Assembly (NCBI GenBank): GCA_955652655.1
Contig: CATPCK010000471.1
Coordinates: forward strand, 1-13,894
Reading direction: 5' to 3'
DNA from: an uncultured Ktedonobacteraceae bacterium
GTDB lineage: Bacteria; Chloroflexota; Ktedonobacteria; Ktedonobacterales; Ktedonobacteraceae
Length of the DNA: 13,894 bases
A program made the translations under genes and the position numbers. The notes beneath the pieces were generated by a model. That model saw only the letters and a list, made by a program, of their open reading frames with translations. It was not told the origin of the DNA and did no database searches. This document shows, one piece after another, positions 6,226 to 13,320 of this stretch; within the stretch, counting starts at the first letter, position 1, and the number at the start of each line of letters is the position of its first letter.

Positions 6226-7245
6226 ATGAATAATCAAGCAGCAGTGCTGTATGCACCTCACGACATCCGCATAGAGAAAAGACCGGTTCCCAGGCCAGGA
6301 CCCAGAGAGGTGCTAGTTGAGATCAAAGCTGTAGGAGTATGCGGCTCCGATGTCCACTACTACGAGCATGGAAGAATCGGCTCGCATATTGTTCGCCAAC
6401 CGCTCATCCTCGGCCACGAGTCTGCCGGCGTCATCGTGGATGCAGGAGAAGGCGTAAGCAAAAGCAGAATCGGCGAACGGGTGGCGATCGAACCAGGAAT
6501 ACCGGACGGGACCTGTCAACAATGTCGCACAGGGCACTACAATCTCTGTCCAAACGTCCGCTTCTTCGGCACGCCTCCCATTGACGGGGCATTCACCAAC
6601 TATGTGACTGTCCCCGAAAGCTTCGCGTACACGCTGCCCGACCAGATGTCAGATGAGGAAGGAGCGTTGATCGAGCCGCTTTCAGTTGGTCTATGGGCGT
6701 GCCGCAAGGCAGTACTACGAGGTGCAGACCATGTGCTTATAACGGGAGCAGGACCAATCGGCATGCTGGCCATGAAGGTGGCGCTTGCGCTGGGGACGAC
6801 CGAGGTCACGATGACAGATGTGTTTCCACAAAGGCTTGAGATGGCGCGCAAGCTGGGAGCAACACGAACCGTGAACGTAGCCGAGACACCTCTAGCCAGT
6901 GTGGGAGTGGAGGCGGATGTGCTCATAGAATGTTCGGGCAACCAGAAGGCCCTGATGGATGGCATTCGCTCGCTACGCCCGGCTGGAAAGGCCGTTGCAG
7001 TTGGTATGAACCCGGGCGAAGAGGTCAGCGTGCCGATGTCGTTCCTGCAAAACCGTGAGATCACCCTTACGGGAACGTTCCGCTATGCGAACACATATGC
7101 GGATGCGATTGCGTTGGTCGCGACGGGTCGCATTGATCTCAAATCAATCATCACCGGTCACTACGCGTTAGAAGAGACCGAGCAGGCGCTACAGGCCACG
7201 AAGAATGACCCGGCCAATATCAAATCCATTGTTGTGCCGAAATAG
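6226..7245 (+). CDS. Sorbitol/xylitol-dehydrogenase-like NAD-dependent polyol dehydrogenase
   Basis: This 339-residue MDR enzyme closely resembles the sorbitol/xylitol dehydrogenase group, which oxidises polyols to ketoses with NAD. Group motifs are CGSDVHYYEHG (39-49), GHESAG (63-68), YNLCPNVRFFGTPP (105-118) and ALIEPLSVG (147-155). Catalytic zinc ligands are C39, H64 and probably E65/E150. The nucleotide fold has GAGPIG (174-179), and D198 favours NAD. In the structural-zinc lobe the first Cys is replaced by D94 (GIPDGTC) while C97, C100 and C108 remain, so that site is probably altered or lost, as it is in mammalian sorbitol dehydrogenase. AGGAG eight bases upstream fixes the start. The exact polyol is unknown. 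It shares the superfamily but is clearly diverged from the dehydrogenase at 3821, so the pair is not a recent duplicate. Confidence 0.9.
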   Translation: MNNQAAVLYAPHDIRIEKRPVPRPGPREVLVEIKAVGVCGSDVHYYEHGRIGSHIVRQPLILGHESAGVIVDAGEGVSKSRIGERVAIEPGIPDGTCQQCRTGHYNLCPNVRFFGTPPIDGAFTNYVTVPESFAYTLPDQMSDEEGALIEPLSVGLWACRKAVLRGADHVLITGAGPIGMLAMKVALALGTTEVTMTDVFPQRLEMARKLGATRTVNVAETPLASVGVEADVLIECSGNQKALMDGIRSLRPAGKAVAVGMNPGEEVSVPMSFLQNREITLTGTFRYANTYADAIALVATGRIDLKSIITGHYALEETEQALQATKNDPANIKSIVVPK

Positions 7246-7252
7246 AGCTAAT

Positions 7253-7284
7253 CTATGCCGGGCTTAAACCGGCATAGGCCTCGT
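7253..7284. repeat. Palindromic repeat, copy A (intergenic hairpin)
   Basis: CTATGCCGG (7253-7261) and CCGGCATAG (7269-7277) form a perfect 9-bp stem with a 7-nt loop, starting seven bases after the polyol dehydrogenase stop. The 32-bp stretch 7253-7284 matches 13505-13536 at 29 of 32 bases. No T tract follows directly, so it is not a classical terminator, although it could protect or end the transcript. Confidence 0.7.
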
Positions 7285-7351
7285 TTGCCGTCCGGGGTTT
7301 TTGGCCGTTCTGATCGCACATTGGGCAGAAAAACCTGGCATATTTTTTGTG

Positions 7352-7571
7352 CTATCTTGATTTCTTGCCCCTCTCTTGTGCCAGTGCGGCCATCTGCCCA
7401 AACACATTCACCACATCTGGATGTGAACGCTCCCCGCTCAGTTCTCGATAGATAGAGGCTACAGTCACTGCAATCCGCTCACCATCTGTCCAGGAAGCAT
7501 AGCGATCCAGCGGAATATCCTTCGCGGCCTCAAAGGTCGTGCAGACCTTTGCTGTAAGACCATTTGCTCAT
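7352..7571 (-). pseudogene. Internally deleted relic of an MBL-fold metallo-hydrolase
   Basis: A strong ribosome-binding site (AGGGAGGGAGGAAG) precedes ATG 7571-7569 and 13 codons, MSKWSYSKGLHDL, then a TGA at 7532-7530. Shifted by one frame, the sequence continues as TFEAAKDIPLDRYASWTDGE and on through GERIAVTVASIYRELSGE to a TAG at 7354-7352. The first part resembles the start, and the second part the C-terminus, of a family of MBL-fold hydrolases of roughly 250-300 residues. The metal-binding core (HxHxDH) is absent. The simplest reading is a deletion of about 200 codons that also shifted the frame. The start lies 31 bases after the FAH-family stop, so both were probably one operon. The family assignment is from remembered patterns. 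Confidence 0.55.
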
Positions 7572-7602
7572 GTGCTTCCTCCCTCCCTGTTTCTTCCATT
7601 GC

Positions 7603-8604
7603 TTACGTCGTTGCAGGTGTGCGTTTTATTGGCATCCATCCTTGAGTTGCTGGCGTACCTATACGGTTGCGCAGAATGCCGATGCCCTCCACCTCAAGCT
7701 CGACCACATCACCCGGTTGAAGCAACTTCCCGAGTTCCAGGCCACAGCCGAAGCCAACGGTACCAGATCCGATCACTTCACCTACCTGGATTCCCTCCCC
7801 TTTAGAAATATATGCAACGATCTCCTCGACGCTCCACATCATCGTCGCGCTCGATCCACGCGACCACTCCTCTCCGTTCACACGCGCCACCATCGCCAGG
7901 TTATGTACATCCAACTCGTCAAGGGTTGTAATCCACGGTCCCAAAGCCGTGGCAAAATCTTTCCCCTTGGCCGGTCCCAGAAGTCCCTGCATCTCGTGTA
8001 CTTGAATGTCACGTGCACTGAAGTCGTTCAAGATGGTGACACCTAGCAGATGTGCTAGGGCATTTTTCGGCGCCAAATCTTTCCCTGAACGCCCAATGAC
8101 GAAGCCAAGCTCCAATTCGTAGTCCATCTTCTGTGTATAGTCGGGCCACGGCACTTCCTGCTCGTTCCCTAGAAGCGTAAGGGGATTGCCTTTATAGTAC
8201 AACGGCATCTGGTAGTACTGCTCAGGAACCTTGCCAAGCACCTTGGTGAAGGAGTTGTGTAGATGCTGTTCGAAGGCCAGGCAGTCGCGCAGAACAGGAG
8301 GATCAATGGGAGCCAACCACGAGAGGCCTTCCAAGGGAAGGAGAGCACGCTCATCCTGGACCGATTCGACACTCCGTGTTACAGCAGTGAGAAACGTTGG
8401 ACCGGCTGCAAGGGCATCGGCCATGCTCGGTGGATAGAGTGCTGAAGCCAGGCGATCTGCAGCATTCGCCGTTGCTCCTGTGCGTATAAGTCGATTATAC
8501 TCGGCAGTTACCAGGTCGATCACCCGCTTCTGCTCGGGCTGTACCACGACCAGGCGTGGTACCATGCCTTGGAGTGACTCACGTAGAATACGTCCCAATT
8601 TCAT
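7603..8604 (-). CDS. Fumarylacetoacetate hydrolase (FAH)-family enzyme
   Basis: This 333-residue protein belongs to the FAH superfamily, which hydrolyses or decarboxylates acylpyruvates and related sugar-acid or aromatic breakdown products using Mg or Mn. The C-terminal catalytic domain (about 105-320) carries DYELELGFVIG (161-171), whose E163 and E165 are expected metal ligands, then LNDFSARD (192-199) with D194, GPAKGKDFATALGPW (210-224), and GSGTVGFGCGLELG (279-292). The N-terminal 100 residues are a shorter lead domain. I chose ATG 8604 because AAGGAG lies seven bases upstream. The 33 extra N-terminal codons in the open frame look like a spurious membrane segment with no ribosome-binding site. 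The substrate cannot be named. It was probably co-transcribed with the broken MBL-fold gene downstream. Confidence 0.9.
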   Translation of the reverse strand: MKLGRILRESLQGMVPRLVVVQPEQKRVIDLVTAEYNRLIRTGATANAADRLASALYPPSMADALAAGPTFLTAVTRSVESVQDERALLPLEGLSWLAPIDPPVLRDCLAFEQHLHNSFTKVLGKVPEQYYQMPLYYKGNPLTLLGNEQEVPWPDYTQKMDYELELGFVIGRSGKDLAPKNALAHLLGVTILNDFSARDIQVHEMQGLLGPAKGKDFATALGPWITTLDELDVHNLAMVARVNGEEWSRGSSATMMWSVEEIVAYISKGEGIQVGEVIGSGTVGFGCGLELGKLLQPGDVVELEVEGIGILRNRIGTPATQGWMPIKRTPATT

Positions 8605-8717
8605 AGGTAGCTCCTTAATGGATGCAAATATGAGGAAGAAAATGCCTGGTATGATTAGCGCTACATAGGCCTCATTGTGCTGGATGCGGACAAAACTTTC
8701 CATAACCCCTTGCGATT

Positions 8718-8723
8718 ATTATA
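8718..8723 (-). promoter_or_regulatory. Possible -10 box for the FAH-family gene
   Basis: The minus strand has TATAAT at 8723-8718, about 115 bases upstream of the FAH start at 8604. No recognisable -35 box lies at 16-18 bp spacing (TTCTGT is the nearest), so this is weak evidence. Confidence 0.3.
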
Positions 8724-8804
8724 TATCGTAGCGCGCTAGGACAGAAAGATCTGAGCTACATCCGTCATACACTCCACGGATACCCCTCGGCTTTTATCCC
8801 CTAG

Positions 8805-8975
8805 CACCATACTATATCATTGCTGGAGCGGGTGACCTTGTATCAACATGTAGGCTTCAACATTGTCCGGCAAGCAGGCATGTATAAGCGGAACTTGTAT
8901 GAAAAGAAAGCCTATACCTCCTTCTGTCGAACGATGAGGTATAATGGTGCAGAGAAACGGTCAAAGTCATCGTAG
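8805..8975 (+). pseudogene. Possible relic of a GNAT acetyltransferase C-terminus
   Basis: An open frame with no usual start codon, bounded by stops at 8802-8804 and 8973-8975, includes LYQHVGFNIVRQAGMYKRNL at about 8838-8897. The spacing of the Tyr, Gly-Phe and second Tyr resembles the last strands of GNAT N-acetyltransferases (pattern ALxLYxxxGFxxxRxxxMYxKxL). The acetyl-CoA loop and the rest of the fold are absent. It lies directly upstream of the cyclase/LuxR regulator and contains that gene's possible -10 box. It could also be a chance frame. Confidence 0.35.
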
Positions 8976-8988
8976 GGACCAGTGGTCC
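8940..8988 (+). promoter_or_regulatory. Possible promoter/operator region of the large LuxR regulator
   Basis: A perfect TATAAT is at 8940-8945 without a good -35 box. Downstream at 8976-8988 is the small perfect inverted repeat GGACC-AGT-GGTCC. Both lie between the upstream relic and the ribosome-binding site AGGAGG (9023-9028). Their role is only suggested by position. Confidence 0.3.
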
Positions 8989-9034
8989 AGGTGCGTCTGG
9001 GATGCATTGCGCATCCTTTGTCAGGAGGTGCTGC

Positions 9035-12000
9035 ATGCGTGAGCTCCCGACGGGAACGGTCACGTTGCTCTTCTGCGATATCGAGGGATCCACGCACCTC
9101 CTCCAACAGGTGGGCGACCGCTACGCCAGCCTGCTGATGGAGTCCCGGCACCTGCTGCGCACAGCGTTCCACTCGTGGAACGGCCACGAGGTCGACACAC
9201 AAGGGGATGCCTTCTTCGTGGTCTTTACGCGCGCCACCGATGCCCTCTCAGCGACGGTGACTGCGCAGCGTGCTCTCGTCACCCATCCCTGGCCCGAAGG
9301 CGTGGCGGTACGGGTGCGCATGGGGTTGCACACGGGCGAGCCGGAGCTTTCCCCCGCAGGCTATGTTGGCCTGGACGTGCACCACGCTGCACGGCTCATG
9401 AGCGCTGCCCATGGTGGGCAGGTGCTCCTTTCCCAGACGGCTCGCGACCTTGTGGAGCACGACCTGCCGGACGGCGTGGGCCTGCGCGATCTGGGGCAGC
9501 ATCGCCTCAAGGACGTTGGACGGCCCAGCCGCCTCTTCCAGTTGGTCATTGCGGACGTGCCTGCCGACTTCCCACCTCTTAAGACCCTCGACGCCCACCC
9601 TCACAACCTGCCAGTTCAGCCCACTCCGTTTATCGGACGAGAGCGGGAAGTGGCTGCCGTCGTCGATTTGCTGCGCCGCGAGGAGGTGCGCCTCGTGACG
9701 CTCTCGGGTCCGGGCGGCACGGGCAAAACCCGCCTGGGCGTGCAAGTGGCAGCGGAGCTCTCTGACCGCTTCGTCGATGGCGTGTTTTTCGTGACCCTGG
9801 CTCCCATCAGCGATCCCGATCTGGTCCTGTCCACCATTGCCCAGACGCTCGGCATCCGCGAAGTGGCTGGTCAGTCCCTGTTGGATCGCCTCTCGGAGGA
9901 GCTGCAGCCACAGCAGATGTTGCTGCTGCTGGACAACTTCGAGCAGGTGGTCAGCGCCGCCCTCGTGGTGGTAGACCTGCTGGCCGCCTGCCCCCAGATC
10001 AAGGTGCTGGTGACGAGCCGGATGGTGCTGCACGTGCGAGCCGAGCGCGAATTCGCGGTACCACCGCTGGTGCTGCCTGATCCTCAACACCTGCGGGATC
10101 TCGCGGCACTCTCGCACTTTGAGGCGGTGGCACTCTTCATCCAGCGAGCCCTGGCGGTCAAGCCCGACTTCCAATTGACCTCTGCTAACGCACAAGCCGT
10201 GGCGGAGATCTGTATTCGCCTGGACGGACTCCCGCTGGCCATCGAGTTAGCAGCGGCCCGGAGTAAACTGCTTCCCCCAGCAGCACTCCTGGCGCGGCTA
10301 GAGCATCGGTTGTCTGTGTTGACGAGCGAGACACGAGATGTGCCAGTGCGGCAGCAGACGCTGCGCAACACCATCGCGTGGAGCTATCACCTGTTAGATG
10401 CCCAGGAGCAACGACTCTTCCGGCAGCTCTCCGTCTTCGCCGGTGGCTGCACATTGGAGGCAGCGGAGGCCGTTTGTGCTGTGCTTAGCGACGGAGATGG
10501 AGGGGGACCAGTCCTGGATGGCGTGGCCTCTCTCACCGACAAGAGCTTGTTACAACTGACGGCGCAAGAGGAAGGGGAACTACGCCTGGTGATGCTGGAG
10601 ACGATCCGCGAGTATGGGCTGGAGCGCCTGGCGGAGGCCGGGGAAACGGAAGCGACGCGCGAGGCGCACGCGGCGTACTACCTGGCCCTGGCAGAGGAGG
10701 CCGAACCCCATCTCAAGGGGGCCGAGCAGAACAGGTGGTTGGCTCGCCTGGAGCAGGAGCGCGAGAACCTGCGGACGGCCCTCTCCTGGCTGCTAGAGCC
10801 CGCCCGCATGGAGGGGCAGGCCGAAGAGGGGAGGGTGCAGGCGGAGCGGGCCTTGCGCATGTGTGTCGCGTTGTTCCCGTTCTGGTATAACCGTATGTAC
10901 TTCAGAGAGGGATGGACTTTCCTGGAGCGGGCCCTGGCGATGCGAGAAGGGGTAGCTGCATCGCTCCGGGCCAAAGTACTCTACAACGCTGGATTTCTGC
11001 TTTGGGAACTGGATGACCTGGAGCGAGCAGAGGCGCTGACTGGGGAGAGCCTGACACTGTACGGGGAAGTGGGAGATACAGCGGGTATGGCGCGCGCGCG
11101 TTTATTGCTGGGGGCGGTCACCTGGCTGAGGAGTCAGTATGCTGCAGCCCGTGTCCAGATCGAGGAGGCCGGAGCGCTCTTCCAGCAAGCTGGCGACACC
11201 TGGGGCAGAGGCCGATGCCTCACCGACTTGGCGCGCATGGTCACCGAACAAGGCCAGTACGAGCTAGCACACGCGCTGCTGGAGGAGAGTCTCGCACTCT
11301 ATCAAGCCCTGGGCGACAAACAGCGCATCGGATGGGTGCTCTACCTTCTGGCGCGCGTGCTCTTTGAGTCGCAAAGCGATCTAGCCAAAGCCTCTGCCCT
11401 GGCCGAGCAGAGCCTGGCGCTCCAGCGAGAGGTCGGCGCCAAATTATTCATCCCTGAAGCACTTAGGCTGCTAGGAGAGATACGCCTGGTGCAGGGGGAG
11501 CAGACCAGAGCACGCGAACTTGCCGAGGAGAGCGTGGCGATCTTCAAGGAGGAAGGAGATGAGTGGGGGATCGCCCTGGCGTCCATTGGCCTGGCGCGCA
11601 TCCTAGCATCCCAGGGCGAGCGTGCGGCGGCACGTGCCCTCTACCAGGAAAGCCTGGCACTGCTGCACAAGATAGGCAACAAGGCGTTCATCGCTGCCTG
11701 TCTGGAGGGCCTGGGAGCAGTGGGAGCAGGACAAGGACAGCCCGCGTGGGCAGCACGGCTGTGGGGAGCAGCAGAAGCCTTGCGGCAGCACATTGGCGCT
11801 CCGCTGCCGCCTGTCTACCGCGCTGACTATGAGCGCTCTGTGGCTGCCGCACGCGCCCATCTTGGTGAAAAGCCCTTTGCCTCCGCCTGGGCCAAGGGCC
11901 GCACCATGACGCCAGAACAGGCTCTTGCCGCCGAGGACCAGCCGCTACTCCCCACGCCAACTCCACCCGCCAGGCCAGCAGCCACCTCTCCCGATGGACT

Positions 12001-12184
12001 GAGCGCCCGCGAAGTCGAAGTCTTGCGCCTGCTGGCACAAGGACTGACCGACGCGCAGATTGCCGAGCAACTGGTGCTGAGTCTGCATACCATTCACGCG
12101 CACCTGCGTACCATCTACAGCAAACTGGGTGTCACCTCGCGTAGTGCGGCCACGCGCTATGCTTTTGAGCACCAGCTGATGTGA
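9035..12184 (+). CDS. Cyclase-homology / STAND ATPase / TPR / LuxR transcriptional regulator
   Basis: This 1049-residue cytosolic signalling regulator has four parts. Residues 1-170 are a class III nucleotidyl-cyclase homology domain with both metal aspartates, D15 (FCDIEGST) and D58 (TQGDAFF). Residues about 196-480 are a STAND/NB-ARC-like ATPase: Walker A GPGGTGKT (225-232), Walker B MLLLLDNFEQV (295-305), TSR (327-329) and GLPLAIELAAARS (398-410). Residues about 540-920 are helical TPR-like repeats. Residues 989-1049 are a LuxR helix-turn-helix (LSAREVEVLRLLAQGLT). The likely role is ATP-dependent, ligand- or partner-controlled transcription activation, as in MalT-like STAND proteins. In the cyclase domain the usual substrate Lys is D54 and the transition-state Asn is H116, so cyclase activity is doubtful. 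I chose ATG 9035 because AGGAGG lies six bases upstream; an ATG 33 bases earlier lacks one. Targets are unknown. Confidence 0.9.
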   Translation: MRELPTGTVTLLFCDIEGSTHLLQQVGDRYASLLMESRHLLRTAFHSWNGHEVDTQGDAFFVVFTRATDALSATVTAQRALVTHPWPEGVAVRVRMGLHTGEPELSPAGYVGLDVHHAARLMSAAHGGQVLLSQTARDLVEHDLPDGVGLRDLGQHRLKDVGRPSRLFQLVIADVPADFPPLKTLDAHPHNLPVQPTPFIGREREVAAVVDLLRREEVRLVTLSGPGGTGKTRLGVQVAAELSDRFVDGVFFVTLAPISDPDLVLSTIAQTLGIREVAGQSLLDRLSEELQPQQMLLLLDNFEQVVSAALVVVDLLAACPQIKVLVTSRMVLHVRAEREFAVPPLVLPDPQHLRDLAALSHFEAVALFIQRALAVKPDFQLTSANAQAVAEICIRLDGLPLAIELAAARSKLLPPAALLARLEHRLSVLTSETRDVPVRQQTLRNTIAWSYHLLDAQEQRLFRQLSVFAGGCTLEAAEAVCAVLSDGDGGGPVLDGVASLTDKSLLQLTAQEEGELRLVMLETIREYGLERLAEAGETEATREAHAAYYLALAEEAEPHLKGAEQNRWLARLEQERENLRTALSWLLEPARMEGQAEEGRVQAERALRMCVALFPFWYNRMYFREGWTFLERALAMREGVAASLRAKVLYNAGFLLWELDDLERAEALTGESLTLYGEVGDTAGMARARLLLGAVTWLRSQYAAARVQIEEAGALFQQAGDTWGRGRCLTDLARMVTEQGQYELAHALLEESLALYQALGDKQRIGWVLYLLARVLFESQSDLAKASALAEQSLALQREVGAKLFIPEALRLLGEIRLVQGEQTRARELAEESVAIFKEEGDEWGIALASIGLARILASQGERAAARALYQESLALLHKIGNKAFIAACLEGLGAVGAGQGQPAWAARLWGAAEALRQHIGAPLPPVYRADYERSVAAARAHLGEKPFASAWAKGRTMTPEQALAAEDQPLLPTPTPPARPAATSPDGLSAREVEVLRLLAQGLTDAQIAEQLVLSLHTIHAHLRTIYSKLGVTSRSAATRYAFEHQLM

Positions 12185-12527
12185 AGACCATCTCCGAAAA
12201 CGGCTTCCACCTTCGCCTGATGACATCCTACTCGCCGTTTCATTCCCTTCCTTTGCCTATCCTCTCCAAACCGACTAGCTAATTCTAACGAGCTGCTGCT
12301 AAGAAGCTTCCCTATGTGCTGTTTGTAGATTAGCCGATTGTGACGATGTATTTTCGCCTCTTCCCAGGTAGACTCAAAGCAGTGGTTCACCTGTTGAACT
12401 GAGGGAACTGAGCACCACCTGGAGGCGCAGCAGAAATACTGCTCAATCTTCCCAGGTTGGTGCGTCAGTCACTCGTATCCAACGCATGTTTATTGATTGT
12501 TGTGACACTCACAGAAGGAGAAATGCA
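12185..12527. other. Intergenic region with small repeats, no gene seen
   Basis: I see no convincing gene or clear promoter in these 343 bases. Small structures are present: GTTCA/TGAAC inverted repeat around 12385-12399, GAACTGAG twice in tandem (12396-12403 and 12405-12412), AGCAG/CTGCT inverted repeat (12429-12443), and the 10-mer CTTCCCAGGT twice (12360-12369 and 12448-12457). The two copies of the 10-mer flank the other repeats, which could mark a regulatory segment for the downstream small gene. Confidence 0.4.
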
Positions 12528-12779
12528 ATGCCACTTTACATGGACATCCATCACAAAGTCGAGGGTTTGACCGCAGATGCAGTCATGCACGCACACGAGG
12601 CAGATGTGCAGACGCAGGAAAAGTACGGCGTACAGTACCTGAAGTATTGGTTTGATGAGGGCAGTGGCAAGGTTTTCTGCCTTGTCAATGCTCCCAACAA
12701 GGAGGCGGCAGCAACGGTACACCGCGAAGCTCACGGCCTTGAAGCCGATGAAATCATCGAGGTTCAGGAAGGCGTCTAA
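12528..12779 (+). CDS. SCO4226-like nickel-binding protein (DUF4242 family)
   Basis: This 83-residue protein matches the small ferredoxin-like-fold family typified by Streptomyces SCO4226, reported to bind nickel. Recognisable segments are MPLYMDIHHKVEGLT at the start, TQEKYGVQYLKYWFDE (29-44), KVFCLVNAPNKEAA (48-61) and VHREAHGLEADEI (63-75). The conserved His residues (H8, H9, H64, H68) and the Cys in VFCLV are candidate metal ligands. No signal peptide is visible, so it should be cytosolic. AGGAG seven bases upstream fixes the start at 12528; an upstream in-frame ATG at 12486 has no such site. The cellular role of the family is poorly known. The next gene begins about 105 bases downstream on the same strand. 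Confidence 0.85.
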   Translation: MPLYMDIHHKVEGLTADAVMHAHEADVQTQEKYGVQYLKYWFDEGSGKVFCLVNAPNKEAAATVHREAHGLEADEIIEVQEGV

Positions 12780-12883
12780 TACACACTATGTATAGGCCCG
12801 ATCCATACGTTGATGACTTGAGGGGCAAGATTGTTCTATTGCAGTTCTATTACCAAATCACAAGCAAAAAAGGGAAAAATGCC

Positions 12884-13219
12884 ATGAAGAAACACCTGAT
12901 CATCGCCTTCGCCATCTGTGTCCTGTTCCTGTCAGCGTGTGGCTCGCGTGTGGAAACGAGCACAGCTGCCACGCATGCAACTGCTCATGCCACGGGATCA
13001 ATCACCACGGGCAGCACGCAGAGCGTCTGCCAGGGCCTGCACGATCGGCAAGCCCAACTCAGTCAGCAGTACCAGGCAGCCAGCGTTCAGCTCAGCGCGG
13101 CTCAGGCTCGTGGAAACCTGCAACAAGGAAGAGAAGCGGAAAAGAGGCTCATCAGACTGCGTCAGTCTATCGCCCAGGTGCAAGCGCAGCTGAAATTATG
13201 CTACAAAAATGTGGCCTGA
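12884..13219 (+). CDS. Small lipoprotein with a C-terminal coiled coil
   Basis: This 111-residue protein begins with a type II signal peptide: basic MKKH, a hydrophobic core (5-16) and the lipobox LSAC, so lipidation is expected at C19 after cleavage. A Thr/Ala/His-rich linker (22-46) leads to a Gln/Ala-rich helix (about 50-104) with heptad-like spacing, probably a coiled coil on the outer face of the membrane. C49 and C106 bracket the helix and could form a disulfide, giving a hairpin or dimer. AGGGA eight bases before ATG 12884 supports this start. The open frame reaches back to 12788 but that would bury the signal peptide. I do not recognise a named family. Confidence 0.72.
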   Translation: MKKHLIIAFAICVLFLSACGSRVETSTAATHATAHATGSITTGSTQSVCQGLHDRQAQLSQQYQAASVQLSAAQARGNLQQGREAEKRLIRLRQSIAQVQAQLKLCYKNVA

Positions 13220-13297
13220 GCAACAGCCAGAGCCATCGTTTTCCTCAACGAGTCCACCGGGATCAAGGCAAGCTCTCGCTCTGGTCCCAATGGGCTC

Positions 13298-13320
13298 AGC
13301 CTCTTTCGTCAGAAGAGGCT
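13298..13320. terminator. Hairpin downstream of the lipoprotein gene
   Basis: AGCCTCTT (13298-13305) and AAGAGGCT (13313-13320) form a perfect 8-bp stem with a 7-nt loop, about 80 bases after the lipoprotein stop. It is not followed by a T tract, so a terminator role is uncertain. It overlaps the possible helix-turn-helix relic on the other strand. Confidence 0.35.

Noticed and set aside
5102..6229. Long plus-strand open frame (375 codons) opposite tnpB
   Set aside because: It lies antisense to a TnpB with all family motifs, has no ribosome-binding site or recognisable motif, and overlaps the next gene's start.
7564..8046. Plus-strand open frame of 160 codons opposite the FAH-family gene
   Set aside because: The minus strand is clearly coding; the plus frame is low-complexity and unmatched.
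8605..8703. 33-codon N-terminal extension of the FAH-family protein with a hydrophobic stretch
   Set aside because: A good ribosome-binding site precedes the internal ATG at 8604, and FAH-family enzymes do not carry a membrane anchor. The extension would start only 15 bases from a possible -10 box.
9248..10195. Minus-strand open frame of 315 codons inside the large regulator
   Set aside because: It is a shadow frame in GC-rich coding sequence; the plus strand carries clear cyclase and ATPase motifs there.
12788..12883. 32-codon N-terminal extension of the lipoprotein
   Set aside because: It would place the signal peptide and lipobox internally; the ATG at 12884 gives a standard lipoprotein start.
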